Shown: positions 11,101-21,198 of the stretch, piece after piece
How the letters are laid out: the number at the start of each line of letters is the position of its first letter
Position numbering within the stretch: the first letter of the stretch is position 1
Source: Chlorops oryzae
Lineage: Eukaryota > Arthropoda > Insecta > Diptera > Chloropidae
Reading direction: 5' to 3'
NCBI GenBank assembly: GCA_020466095.1
Contig: CM035809.1
Span: 20,597,869-20,661,868 of the forward strand
DNA: 64,000 bases
Notes under the pieces: generated by a model
The model's database searches: none
Seen by the model: only the letters and a program-made list of their open reading frames with translations
Told to the model about the DNA's origin: nothing
Position numbers and translations under genes: made by a program

Positions 11101-14100
11101 TATACATATCAGTTTATATGTCTACATAAATATGCAGGTATAAGAAAACAGTTTGCGGTCAATAAACGGCGGCGTAATTGGAGTTTCATGATATGTGATG
11201 CATGATTGATGTGTCATGATTGATCGTGAATATTTAATTTGAGGGATTTTAGAATGCTTTTTGAGTAAAAAACTTTTTTTTTTGTTTTAAAATCTCGTTT
11301 GATTTATTGATCCGCTTGAAAAATTGAAGTAATAAGGAAGGTTTATCGATACTTTTGAAATTTCCTCTTGTCGTGTACAGAATTGCCCGGATATAATTAC
11401 AATGCAAAACTGTAAAAAATAATTATAAAAATACACAAATTGAAAAAAATTTTAAAAACTGAAAAAAAAATTTCAACTAAAAAAAATAATAAAAATTTAA
11501 TAATTTTTTAAATATTTAAAAAATATTTAAAATGTTTTAACATGTAAAAAATTAAAAAAGCTATAAAATCAACATTAAACCATTCTTAAAAATAGCTTTA
11601 AATATCATAAAAATTTTAAATCAATAATTTTATTAAAAAACTTCAAAATATAAAATATCAAAAATATTTCAAACATTAAAAATATTAAAAATTTTAATAA
11701 TAATAATATTTAAAAAATAATTACAAAAATACACAATTTGAAAAAAAAATTAAAAATTGAAAAAAAACGGTTTCAACTTAAAAATATATTAAAAATTTTA
11801 ATAATTTTTTAAATATTTAAAAAATATTTAAAATGTTAAAACATATAAAAAATTAAAAAAGCTATAAAATCAACATTAAACCATTCTTAAAAATAGTTTA
11901 AAAAATTATAAAAATTTTAAAACAATAATTTTATTGAAAAATTTCAAAATATTAAATATCAAAAATATTTCAAACATTAAAAATATTAAAAATTTTAATA
12001 ATAATAATAATATTTAAAATATTAAAAATATAAATAAATTTTCTTTTTAATTATTATTTGGGCTTTTGGGTCCCTCATTTTTCACTTAGAGTGAAAAATG
12101 TAATATTTGGCAATTGAAAAAATTTTTATTTTTCATAAATTTACTTATATAAAATATAAAAATATATAAATTATAAAAATGTGTAAAAATTTTACATGTA
12201 CTGTATATAAGTAATATAAAAAGCTAATCCCCTTATTCATAATCAAATTTCAAATTTAAAACATTGTTCAAATTCAGTTTTTGTATGGAAATTTGAATTT
12301 TAAACAATGTTTTAAATTTAAAATTTGATTATGAATAACGGGTTAAGTATTAAATAAATAAATAAAAATAAATATACCCGGTCCAGCCCGGTTTTATAAG
12401 CATTGGACATTGAAATTTTATAATACCATTAGTTTCGATTCTTTAAAGCGTGGAATGCTTATATCCAGTGAGTACACTGTATGTGTGAGGAATTCTTAAA
12501 TGGAATTTTTCAACTTTTACCCTTGGGAGAAATTAGAATTGAAGCTTTTCCATAAGTCTTAGGTAAACAAGAACATTCAAAGCTTAAAAATTTAAGAAGT
12601 AAAGCGATTGGTTGTGGGATTTTCGGCCAGTAGCAATGGGAGTAGTTTATATAAGATTCGAAAATATGGCAGCACCGATCACATCTGACAGATGATTGCA
12701 TTTAATACAATACAAGATAGCACATTAGCCGTTTATCTAAACGAAATCTTTAATTTGTATAAGGAAATTGTATTTTTCTCCACGGCTATCAGTATTTAAA
12801 AATATTAATGTATTCTTTTATTGTGATTTCTTGGAAAATTTTTAATTGGTTTTTAGACAGACTTCTAATCTAATTTTAATTTATTGTACTGCTTCATTAA
12901 ATTTATGATTTCTATGATTTTGTTAATGTTTTTTTTATGATATTGTTAATCTTGAGATTTTATTTTTTCACGTCATTTTCATATTGTTATGTATACATTC
13001 ACCGTTTATTTAATTTTTGGTAAAAACAAAAAAACTATTCGTCTTTACTTAATAACTAGTAATTTATAACAATAATAAATGTTTAACACAAATAAATTTG
13101 TCTGAAGACGCACAATCTTGTCTTGAATTTCAATTGAAAGATAAAGTGCCCTTGCAAATTTAACTTTATACGATATTCTTTAACTTTCAAAGCATTTTCA
13201 CAACAATAAAAAGTTGGCGCCTTGCCACAACATTCTACAACTTTGATCACAGGAAATAAAGAGAAACCTCTAAACATTTCTTCGAAGGAAATAAAAAATT
13301 TCTTTTTGGGAAAAGGAAGCTCTCTAATAATTTTCTGATTAATCTTCCTATTCAATAAAAATTAAAAACAAACTTCAAATAATTTCCTTTCATTTTTTGT
13401 CCTCGCTCTTACATTTCCTTACTTTTAATATTCTAAATATTCTGTTTCATTCGTCGCTATTATGGCCTCTATTTTTTGAGTCGCGACCTTTTCTTTATCG
13501 GGCTAAAAATTCTAGTCCTTTTTCAGTCTCAAATAAAAACTAAAAACAAACTTTCAAATAAAATTTTCCCTCTACCCTCCTCAAACATTGTTTTTTCGTC
13601 TCTCCGTCTCTACGTTTCATATTCGCCTTACCTTCGATAATTCTCAATTCACACAGCATATTCTGTTGTTTGACTGTCCTCTGCTGCTGTCTCATGCGAT
13701 CTACTCGTATTTTTTCGATGTCTGTGCTGATGCTGTTGTCTGTACTCTACTACTACTACTACCTCTCACTTCAACCAGACAACCTTTGTCGTTCATCCTT
13801 CCAAAAAAATAATATAAAAAAAAAATCTTTCTAATTAAATAAACCTCCCTCAATTTTTTCCAATCCAATGAACCAAAAAACAAAAAAAAAAAAAAAATTT
13901 TTACTAAAAAAAAATCCACGAAAAAACATTATTTTCAAAATTCCAGAAAAGAAAGTCCCCTGCGATATGTGCGAACGTAGATTTTTCCTTACGAAAGATA
14001 TGCGTAAACATCGACGGTCCGTACACTTTGGCGTGCTTTTTTACAAATGCGATTTTTGCCCCAGTTCCTTTCTGCATCATTCACGCTTCGCTGGTAAATT

Positions 14101-17100
14101 ATGAATTCCAATAATTATTCATTTCTCACTTCTATCGTTCTGTTGTGTTGTGTTATTGTGTTATTTTTTTTTTTATTTTTTACCCGCTTAATTATCAATT
14201 TCGAGAGTGTTCATCAGTTTAAAAAATTTTTTTAGATCACAAGTGTTCATTTTTTTTTTTATTCTTGATAATTATATGTGTTTTTGTGTAGACGTTTATG
14301 GTTTTTTAACAAGTTAGTTTTTGTCATAAATGTACCAAAATTTTATATTTGTGTGTATTTGAAATAATATATATATTTTTAAAGTGTTTTTTTTTAACTC
14401 TTCAATTCCCAGTGTCATCTGCAGGTGGCAGAGGTTCAATATTATTTTTGTACCATACGACAATTTTTTTTTTTCGAATTCTCATCAAAATTTTTTCCTA
14501 TAGCATTTACACATTTGATAGTTCACCTAAAAAAAATTGACGTCAAAATTTAACGAAAATTACCGTTTTCTGGCAACACTAACCAATCGCGATGTGACAT
14601 TTGCGTTTTCCGTTGTCACCAGTGTTGGAAAATGGAGATTTCAGTGTGTACCTAAAATGGTCCATAAATTGTACCTAAATATAGTAAAGTGTACCTAATA
14701 TACCCAGCCGGAATTTTTCTCATAAATGGAAAATTCATTAATGTTTTCACCGAAGACATCAAGGGGAAAATTTGAGTACTTCTCAAATCTGATGACATGG
14801 CCATTTAAAGGAGATGTTATTCATACCAATTCTAATGGCAATGTCATCGAGATAAGGTGTTATTCACTCCCGAATGATGACATTGTCTTGAAAAACGAGA
14901 GGTACTGATATGATGGAGTAATCTATTCCAATTTCGATGATTCTCTACTTACTTCATTGTTTCAGAACATTTGTTCGTGTGTCTGACTCTAGACCAACAT
15001 AAGATACAAGATTGTGAAACATCAAAACATCTAACAACTGGAAGCATTATGCTACCTTTTTTGGGAAATGTATAAAACAATTTCTGCAAACACTACTCAG
15101 ATAACCACAGAAGACCTTTGACCATTTAATTCACTAACAAAATTTCTTTATCTTGAAATTGTACCTAAAATGGACAAATTGTACCTAATGTACCTTTGAA
15201 GTGAAATAGGGCCGAAAAAGGTACAATTACACCTACTTTTCCAACACTGGTTGTCACGAGTGCAAATTGCTTATTGTCTTTAGCGAGCTTTACACGTTCA
15301 CTTTTACTCGCACTCATGCGTGTCGTGATGAAAAGGAATGACCGTGTAAGGGTCAAAAATGCATGCATGACACGCAGAAACATTAAGAAATTGTTTTTGG
15401 AATTTTTTTTGCATGATGGTTGCAATGCTTTCACGCAACAATGAACGTGTAAAGGCCGCTTTTAGGTGTATGACGCCTTTTACACTAGTCAATTAATGAC
15501 ATCAATTTTTCACTTTTTGTGCGTGCGAAGTGCGAGAATTTAGAAAAAAATTTTTAGCATTTTTTTGTTGCACGTACTCAACAGATCGTTTTGTGCCCTC
15601 TTTCGTACGTGGAAATACGGCTGTAACTCTACAAGCGAGTAAAAATAAGAATTGACGGTCCATAATTGAGTAGTGTAAAAGCCTCTATCTTAAGAGCCTA
15701 CACTGAGATATGCAGCAAAGAGTTAAGATATTGAGAAAATTACGAAATTCCGCCTCTTGATATCTATACTCTTTGTATGCAGTAAATACTTGCACATTAG
15801 GAGCCTGTACATATCGCTAGCGAACCTCGTGAAATGACGCATTTGCACTTGAAAATCCCTGCTTGCACTCAATACTTTTGCTCGATTATTTGACAATCGT
15901 CTAGTAACTAAATGGCCGAAAAATGTTGAAAGTAAGTGTGCTTTCAGACACGCCGATTTTTTTTCCGATTTTCTTTGTTTTACTGTTCTATCGGTGAGAC
16001 ATTTCAGACAACGATTTTATATTAAGTTGTTTTTCTGTTTGATTCTTTGGACATTCTGGTCTACTGTTATGAGAAAGTATAACGATTTACCTATGCTTAA
16101 GTGAACTCAAAATTAAAAAATAAAATCAAACTTTCAAAAAATTTAAAATTTTCATCTAACGGTTCTCTGTGAAAAGATATGTCAAAAGTCGTCCCAAAAT
16201 CGTTGGTACAAACGATTTGTACTCTCTTCCGTCACCCCTCCCTCGCCTTCAATCAAAAAATCGTTGAGAAAAATCGGCCGAAAATCGGCGTGTCTAAAAC
16301 GGGACTAATTACTTCGAAGTAATTTTCGATTTCTTTTGTATGAGTTTCTTATGGGCACTTTACTTACTGCATATCTGAGTACAGACTCTAAACTGGTTAC
16401 AATAACTTTTTCCATTATTGCTACAGTGCTGTAAATACTAGTGGTATTCAAGCAACAGTGCAAATCGCGTACAAAAAAAGCAGTGCAAATATTGCACACT
16501 GCGTTTGCACTGTTGCTTGAAGATGGTCCCCGATCTAAATAAAATGAGTTTAATGTTTTTTTTATATTTATGTTTTGTCAGCAACAAATTATTCTATGTC
16601 ATTTTAGTGAATAATAAGCTTAGACATGGGAATTGAAGGGTTAATATTACTTCATTTCAAAATACAATTGGCTGTTTCCCAGAATTAAAAAACAAAATAA
16701 ATAAAACACTATTTCAAATATTTGTTCTAATAAATTCTTTTTTCTTCTATCTCTATTTCTCCTCAATACTGAACACTAAATTTCCTTCGGCCTTCGTTCA
16801 ATAAAAAAAAAAAAAAACAGCTCATATGAAAACTCACATACCGGATGGCATGTATATCGAGGAAGATCTACCATCGAATTTGGTACTGCAGCAGCACAAT
16901 AGCCTGAACAACAATACAAATAACAATAATAACAACAACAACAACTATAGTGAAAATGTCGAAGAGAATAAACTAATCGGCAATAATGTTGAGCCGAATA
17001 TGGTCGAGGTACCACCGAGCAATCAACTCAATTTAAATGAATTCGGGCAACATGTGGAAGTGGCGGGACGAGGAGTGCAACACCACCAAAACCACGAGCA

Positions 17101-17143
17101 ACATGTTGATTATGGAAATTTGATTATGCCACAACAACAGTAA
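2264..17143 (+). CDS. ZAD-C2H2 zinc-finger protein gene, five visible coding exons (5' end outside window)
   Basis: Likely nuclear DNA-binding transcription factor. Visible exons: 2264-8147, 8775-8882, 9661-10572, 13947-14093, 16821-17143, about 2,450 codons. The first begins with IKQNDGLPQRICPKC, the second half of a ZAD (zinc-binding dimerisation domain of insect C2H2 proteins), so the first ZAD half is on an exon upstream of the window. A very long acidic, Ser/Thr/Asn/Gln-rich region follows, then nine C2H2 fingers: three at the end of exon 1, four in exon 3, one in exon 4 and one split across exons 4 and 5. Donors GTGAGT, GTAAGT, GTACGT and GTAAAT pair with AG acceptors, and every junction is phase 1 and keeps frame. 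The reading frame of the first exon is disturbed near 2776, near 4940 and by TGA at 5243. The family call is firm; the orthologue is not known to me. Confidence 0.85.
7366..7500 (+). repeat. opa-type CAG/CAA repeat coding poly-Gln
   Basis: In-frame mixed CAG/CAA/CTG codons give repeated LQQQQ units just before the first fingers. More Gln tracts lie at about 6814-6915, 7000-7040 and 7852-7940. The mix of CAG and CAA suggests an older tract under protein-level constraint rather than a pure slipping repeat. Confidence 0.8.
8148..8774 (+). other. Intron 1 of the visible gene
   Basis: AT-rich intron between GTGAGT and TTCATTTTAG. No gene or clear repeat is seen. It ends in a T/C-rich tract with TTTCTTTCTTTCTCTC, a normal polypyrimidine tract. 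Confidence 0.7.
8775..8882 (+). CDS. Small 108-bp coding exon, no finger
   Basis: The exon is bounded by TTCATTTTAG and GCAT/GTAAGT. It joins in phase 1 on both sides and encodes a short linker that begins IDIRIEPMETVTNATTADT and ends near CSSDCDNA. The length is divisible by three, so it could be skipped without a frame change. No known domain is visible. It was too short to stand out by length alone; the support is the matched phases and the good splice sites. Confidence 0.75.
8883..9660 (+). other. Intron 2 of the visible gene
   Basis: Intron between GTAAGT and CTGCAG. It contains the CAG/CTG palindrome at 9338-9359. Short open frames at its start are read-through of the preceding exon. 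Confidence 0.7.
9338..9359. repeat. Perfect 22-bp CAG/CTG palindrome with central E-box
   Basis: (AGC)3AG followed by its exact reverse complement, centred on CAGCTG. It may be a simple expansion around an E-box (bHLH site); no function is shown. Confidence 0.6.
9661..10572 (+). CDS. Exon with four C2H2 zinc fingers
   Basis: The acceptor is CCGACTGCAG and the donor is TGGCG/GTACGT. The exon is 912 bp, phase 1 at both ends. The N-terminal part is Gln, Ala and Thr-rich, with a polyalanine run and a TTTTTTTPTPTP stretch. It ends in four canonical fingers: CQYC...HILLAH, CAIC...HMDTH, CNEC...HKVTVH and CQIC...HMKFH, each with 12 residues between the cysteine and histidine pairs. Read-through of the donor continues about 30 codons to a stop near 10662, giving a possible shorter isoform lacking the last two fingers. 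Confidence 0.88.
11412..12015. repeat. Two-copy AT-rich tandem repeat, unit about 300 bp
   Basis: Copy 1 (about 11412-11711) and copy 2 (about 11712-12015) share long runs, for example GCTATAAAATCAACATTAAA at 11560 and again at 11861, and a matching ending TATTAAAAATTTTAATAATA. They differ by scattered substitutions and small indels, so the duplication is not very recent. Confidence 0.8.
12229..12342. repeat. 114-bp fold-back (inverted-repeat) element
   Basis: The left arm begins CCCTTATTCATAATCAAATT and the right arm ends with its near-exact complement, AATTTGATTATGAATAACGG. Arms of about 45-50 bp flank a short loop around TTTTTGTATGG. The shape is that of a palindromic MITE; no target duplication was confirmed. 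Confidence 0.75.
13947..14093 (+). CDS. 147-bp exon with one and a half C2H2 fingers
   Basis: The acceptor is AAAATTCCAG and the donor is CGCTG/GTAAAT. It joins the previous exon to give the linker HGEKKVPC. It contains one full finger, CDMC-X12-H-RRSV-H, and the first part of the next, CDFCPSSFLHHSRFA, whose histidines lie on the following exon. Size 147 bp and symmetric phase 1-1: skipping it would keep frame but delete one finger and break another. Confidence 0.85.
14620..15249. mobile_element. Non-autonomous hAT element (MITE), 630 bp, with 8-bp target duplication
   Basis: The ends are perfect 13-bp inverted repeats, CAGTGTTGGAAAA and TTTTCCAACACTG. They are flanked on both sides by the identical 8-mer GTTGTCAC (14612-14619 and 15250-15257). 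An 8-bp target duplication with CAG-type termini is the mark of the hAT superfamily. Subterminal GTACCTAA motifs occur in several copies at both ends, typical of transposase-binding repeats. A 60-codon frame at 14726-14908 is too short to be a transposase. It would need a hAT transposase encoded elsewhere. Both ends are intact. Confidence 0.9.
15288..15454. mobile_element. MITE-like inverted-repeat element, 167 bp
   Basis: Perfect 13-bp inverted ends, CTTTACACGTTCA and TGAACGTGTAAAG. The core is short and non-coding. I could not see a convincing target duplication, so the superfamily is open. Confidence 0.55.
15477..15681. mobile_element. MITE-like inverted-repeat element, 205 bp
   Basis: Inverted ends CTTTTACACTAGTCAATTA and (complement of the right end) CTTTTACACTACTCAATTA agree at 18 of 19 positions. 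The terminal TTTACAC resembles that of the neighbour at 15288-15454, so the two may belong to related families. Confidence 0.6.
15691..16390. mobile_element. Larger inverted-repeat element, about 700 bp, with a nested second element
   Basis: The arms at 15691-15717 and 16364-16390 share AGATATGCAG and flanking bases in inverted orientation with a few mismatches. A second, cleaner inverted-repeat element lies inside it (15946-16295). No open frame is present. Confidence 0.45.
15946..16295. mobile_element. Nested MITE-like element, 350 bp
   Basis: Perfect 15-bp inverted ends AGACACGCCGATTTT and AAAATCGGCGTGTCT, each followed inward by a second CCGATTTT-type block. The core is non-coding. No target duplication was confirmed. 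Confidence 0.6.
16447..16521. repeat. 75-bp hairpin with 20-bp stem and an inner second hairpin
   Basis: Outer arms TCAAGCAACAGTGCAAA(T)CGC and GCGTTTGCACTGTTGCTTGA pair almost perfectly. The loop holds a further stem, GCAGTGCAAATATTGCAC-type. It is probably a remnant of a small fold-back element. The size is in the range of a pre-miRNA, but nothing shows expression. Confidence 0.6.
16821..17143 (+). CDS. Terminal coding exon: end of the ninth finger and Asn/Gln-rich tail
   Basis: The acceptor is a poly-A-flanked CAG at 16818-16820. The first codons read A-H-M-K-T-H, supplying the missing H-X3-H of the finger that starts in the previous exon; this confirms the junction. The remaining ~100 residues are polar, with an Asn run (about 16905-16950), and end QQQ followed by TAA at 17141-17143. 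No further domain is visible. Confidence 0.85.
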
Positions 17144-19371
17144 TTGGAACGACGACAACAACAGCACGAACAATGAAACGCTGCCAATTGCGTTGACGTC
17201 AGCAATGTGAAATTAAGAGTATTTCCATAGCAGAAATCCATTTCGGCAGCAGATCACGGTGAATTATCTCGAAATAATACTTGAAAATTGACTTATTCAT
17301 TCATTTATTTATTTATTTTTTCTTTTATTTTTTTTTTCGTTTCCGTTTTGTTATTTTTCGCTTTGCAAGCAGTTATTTTGCATTCTTCGAAAGTTTATTA
17401 TTTTGCATTTTAATGAAGGACCTATCGAAATAACGACCCCAATTAAGATATACGGTAACACTCTTCAAATAGTGCTACAAACTGACAAAAGAAAGAATTT
17501 TACCCAGTAGGAAATGGCTTCGATTGATGACCTCACTCGAAAGAGAAATTATTAATTTACCTTTTCCCATTACCGCTGAGATCAAACGGATTGGTGAACA
17601 ATGGAAAAATTTTGCCATCAAAATGGCACTAAATCGATGGAAAATTTTTCATTATATCATTATATTGAAATGAACATGTTCTCTCATATCAGACATCCAT
17701 TTAAATTAAGGGAAAAACTGAAGAAAAACAATAATAGTTGAAGTAAAATATTTAAAACATTTCTTAATATGCTTCATCATTGTATATTAATAAGATTGCA
17801 CGCAGCTTACACCACGCAGTGTTGCTTTTTTATATTTTTGAAACAAACAAAAAAAAAAAGATGTCATTACATGAAACCAATCACTCTATTGTCTTGTATG
17901 ATAAAAAAAAAAAAGGAAAAATCTCTCAATGGGAAAACAAGGAAAAAATTTTTTGCAAAATTTTCTACAGTCTTCCCGAAAAAAAAAAACTATCTAAGAT
18001 TATACCCTGGCTGTTATTACCCAATTCTGCATAGGAATTTCATTCAATAAGTTATACATAACATAAAATCAAATTAAATTTTAAGTGCGCTTTTGAATAG
18101 AACTTATGCAACAAACAAATTGGCTCATAAAAAATAAATAAAGAACAAATTAGCTTTAAGAAGAGACCAAAACACTCAAATACCAATTTTTAAAAATCAA
18201 AGACTTGAACAAAAATATGACAAGCATCAAACTGCTTAAATAGTATCAAAAAAAAAAAAAAAAACAAAATATATATATATATAGATATGCATATTCAATA
18301 GTTATATGCATACGTCTTGCTATTGTTTTACTAAGAGACTCGATTGATATTCAAATCAATTGCTTTTAAATTTAAACTACGAATATCAAAATAGAGAAAA
18401 GCTACATTTAATAAGTATAATTAGTTTTAAGACCATTGACTTTTAATAATTTAAGAGAAATTCTTATATTAAAAGAAGAAATAAAGAATTCAAATAGTTT
18501 TAAGTTCCGTTAAATTACTTGTAATACCGTTATTCAATTAGGGATTGCCGATTTATTTTATTTTTATTTTTAATTTTAAAAGAATTTAATTTATTTTCAT
18601 TATTTTATGATTGCGCTTCGAATGCAACTCTGCAATGGGTTTTGCTCTTTTGTTTTTGACAGCTTCTTTTCTTTTCTTATTGTACATAACGACTCTGCAA
18701 TCCACAGTGCACGAAAGTTAAAACGCATAAAGTGTAAGGTAACAATATTTTCTTCATTTGTGCAACATCAATCAAAAAACTATCTCAAAATAAAAAGGTA
18801 AATGCATAAGCTTTGTTATTATTCAATTAAAAACATCATTCGGAAGGATAATCCTGTGAAAATTGCAAGTATTTCGTTTTGCAAAAGCTTCGAAACTCTT
18901 TCAATAGCTTTGTTGTTGTAAAGTAAAACAAAGGAAAGCGAAATGTTTAATGCATGGCCTCCAATATTGCAACAAGTGCTGCGCAGCAATATTCAATACA
19001 TGCAGACGTAGGAAACGACGCTTTCGATTGTGCCTCGTTCGATATGTTTTCATGTGTTAAATATTTGCAGGAATTGCAGCGCAGTGTTATTGGAGAGCAG
19101 GCATAAAACAAATTCATTGGCTATCTCTTTATTTCTTTCACTTCTTGAATATGTTTCAATCAAAAGTCAAAAGTATAACTGCAAATGTGTATTTATTAGA
19201 ATTACTATTTATTTCTAAAATATTGTTGAAACCGAATCTATCTTCATTAATTTAATGGAAAAACTATCAAAACAAAAATATATACATATATTGCGCAAAA
19301 TACATTTGTGTTAACACAAAAAATCAAATGAAATCTTTTAAATGCCGATTATTATTGCTCCTGACATCGTC
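17144..19371 (+). other. 3' flank and presumed 3' UTR of the zinc-finger gene
   Basis: AT-rich sequence between the stop codon and segment B. It has several AATAAA hexamers and homopolymer A runs, and an AT microsatellite at about 18270-18290. No other gene is visible. Confidence 0.5.
18133..18142 (+). terminator. Candidate polyadenylation signal (overlapping AATAAA hexamers)
   Basis: Two overlapping AATAAA hexamers lie about 1 kb after the stop codon. Other hexamers occur in this AT-rich flank, so use is uncertain. Confidence 0.25.
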
Positions 19372-21198
19372 CAAAGAAAGTTCGACGCGTCAATTTCCGC
19401 TTCAAATGCGACTGTGGATGGATCCTTTGCAGTTCGGTTGCGCACACTATAGGTAAAAACGAAAATTTTCAATTATTTTAACAAGCTCTCGTCGTAACGA
19501 TGGAATTTCTGCACTAAAACCGAGATTCCATTTCCAATTTCCGGTATGGGTTTGTTATCATCGCCTTCCCCCGTACTTCCACCGACAGATTATTGTTGGT
19601 CGGCTGTTGCCTTAACCAGACATCTATCCAATATTTACATACTCCATCGTTTAATATGAGTTTTCTGCCACAACGATCGTCGGTGGTTCTTGCGTTCATG
19701 AACCAGTTGAAATGAATTCGATTTCTTGAATTCGTTCCATCGTTTAACTTTTGTTGAAGGACTCGAAACGTACGTACATATATCATCCTTCTCGATGCTT
19801 GTGCGCTTCCTTTAACACCATGCAGAGCGCTTCCGTCTCAAGATTAATTTAACCTGTCTTATGTAGGTTCCTTCGATGAGCATGAATTGCCAATATAACC
19901 TTTGTGGAATTGCACTCAAATTGAACTTTATTTTCTGGCACGCCCAATTTTTTGTTCTTCTTCTTCTCTGGTCTGCTGTATTTGCATGTTGGATTTCTTC
20001 GATGCATGGAGCATACAGCATCACCATCATCAGCACTTAAACGATTCTCGTTCCCATAAAGTTTTTCATCAATAATTGCCTTTTCATTGTCTCGCACTGA
20101 ATTAGCGGGTGTATAAAGGACCTCGCCCTTCAATGCTTCTACCGTCAATCCACCAATTCCAGCTTCCAGCGAGACATCGTAATCATCATTTCGTAATTAT
20201 CGTGTTCCGATGGGCAGCTCTACACGATCGAATTATTTACATCGCGTGCCGCTAATTCCTGCATCGCTTCTATCGTGGCGACGACGACCTCGCCTTTCCC
20301 ATCGCCGAAGGTTCTTGTGTTTTCGATCGCCTCCAGCTCCAGTTGAATGGGCGGCAAGGGGACAGAGGCGAGTGCTTCAGGGTTTTATGGTCAGTTCTGC
20401 AATTATTTGCATTTTTTGGTTTTGGTTCACTTTTTTTGGGCCGTCAGTTTCGTTATTTGGACATGTAGATGAGAGGTTGAGGATGAAATGGAACCCAAAT
20501 CCATTCAGTGAAAGGAAAGACTTTTTGAGTGAAGTCGATTTGCGTTTTAATTGCTTTGGCTTGACTTAAACTATTTGTATTTGTAATTGGCAATATATCA
20601 TATTCCTGTTGATGTTGTTCATGATGAGCTGAACGATTTTGTTGGTTGCTGGTTTTGTGACGATGGAATTGGTGAAACCGGTTTTGGTCTAGCGAAGATT
20701 CGTTTGAACAATTTTCCACGCATTCTTTTAAGCCTCTCGACCAAATCGTCATCACTTTCGATTGTCATCATCGGAATTCGATTGACCCGAAGGCAGGCGG
20801 CTGTGCGGCGAAATAATTAAGTGAATATAGACTGTTTCGGTTGTACGTGTGCCTCGTGAAGCGCGTGCCCTTTCGCCTCGGGCTATTGACGTTAGCCAGC
20901 ACCCTTGCCACCGGCCCGTGCTTATCTTTAATTAAATCGTTTCCGATGCTTTCAAGCGAGCATCCAAGAATCGGCGTTGCCTTTCTGACGTTGATGATGA
21001 TGATGATGATAATGATGCTGATGATGGTGATGTAATCGGTGCATCTGTTGGCACGTTGAGGTTAAACGGTGGGCAGCAACATTCCATCACTCGGCGTAAT
21101 TGTTGCATTAACAATTTTCCTTCAATCCTTTTGTAGATTCTGGTACATCCCAAGCGTAGTGATGCTGATCTTTCGGGCAAGCCATTCTCCTGTTTTAT
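19372..21198 (-). pseudogene. Segment B pseudogene: decayed inverted copy of the ZAD/low-complexity exon
   Basis: Read on the minus strand, it starts after a preserved CAG acceptor (21199-21201) with IKQENGLPERSASL, the counterpart of IKQNDGLPQRICPK. The ZAD cysteines are gone and the frame breaks many times. Other recognisable pieces are RQVKLILRRKRSAWC (near 19.83 kb, compare KQVKLILERKRGAR in the gene), an equivalent of ENRLSADDGDA, and the block around ACACCGGAAATTGGAAATG (compare about 4496). It covers the counterpart of gene positions 2264 to ~4745 and has no zinc fingers. It cannot make a ZAD protein. Confidence 0.8.

Larger units (their letters stand above)
10573..13946 (+). other. 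Intron 3 of the visible gene, 3.4 kb
   Basis: Very AT-rich between 11.4 and 12.2 kb, where it holds a two-copy tandem repeat and a fold-back element. No coding exon is visible. It ends in TTTTCAAAATTCCAG. Confidence 0.7.
14094..16820 (+). other. Intron 4 of the visible gene, filled with small DNA elements
   Basis: Between the GTAAAT donor and the terminal-exon acceptor lie at least five inverted-repeat elements in about 2 kb (14620-16521), described separately. No exon is visible. Confidence 0.7.

Noticed and set aside
17769..18050. Overlapping frames in the 3' flank
   Set aside because: They are Lys/Phe-rich products of poly-A and poly-T tracts in the likely 3' UTR.
20210..20569. 119-codon frame on the plus strand, with a near copy at 57819-58100
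   Set aside because: Both lie opposite the minus-strand gene relic. The shared frame comes from shared DNA in B and C, not from a conserved protein.
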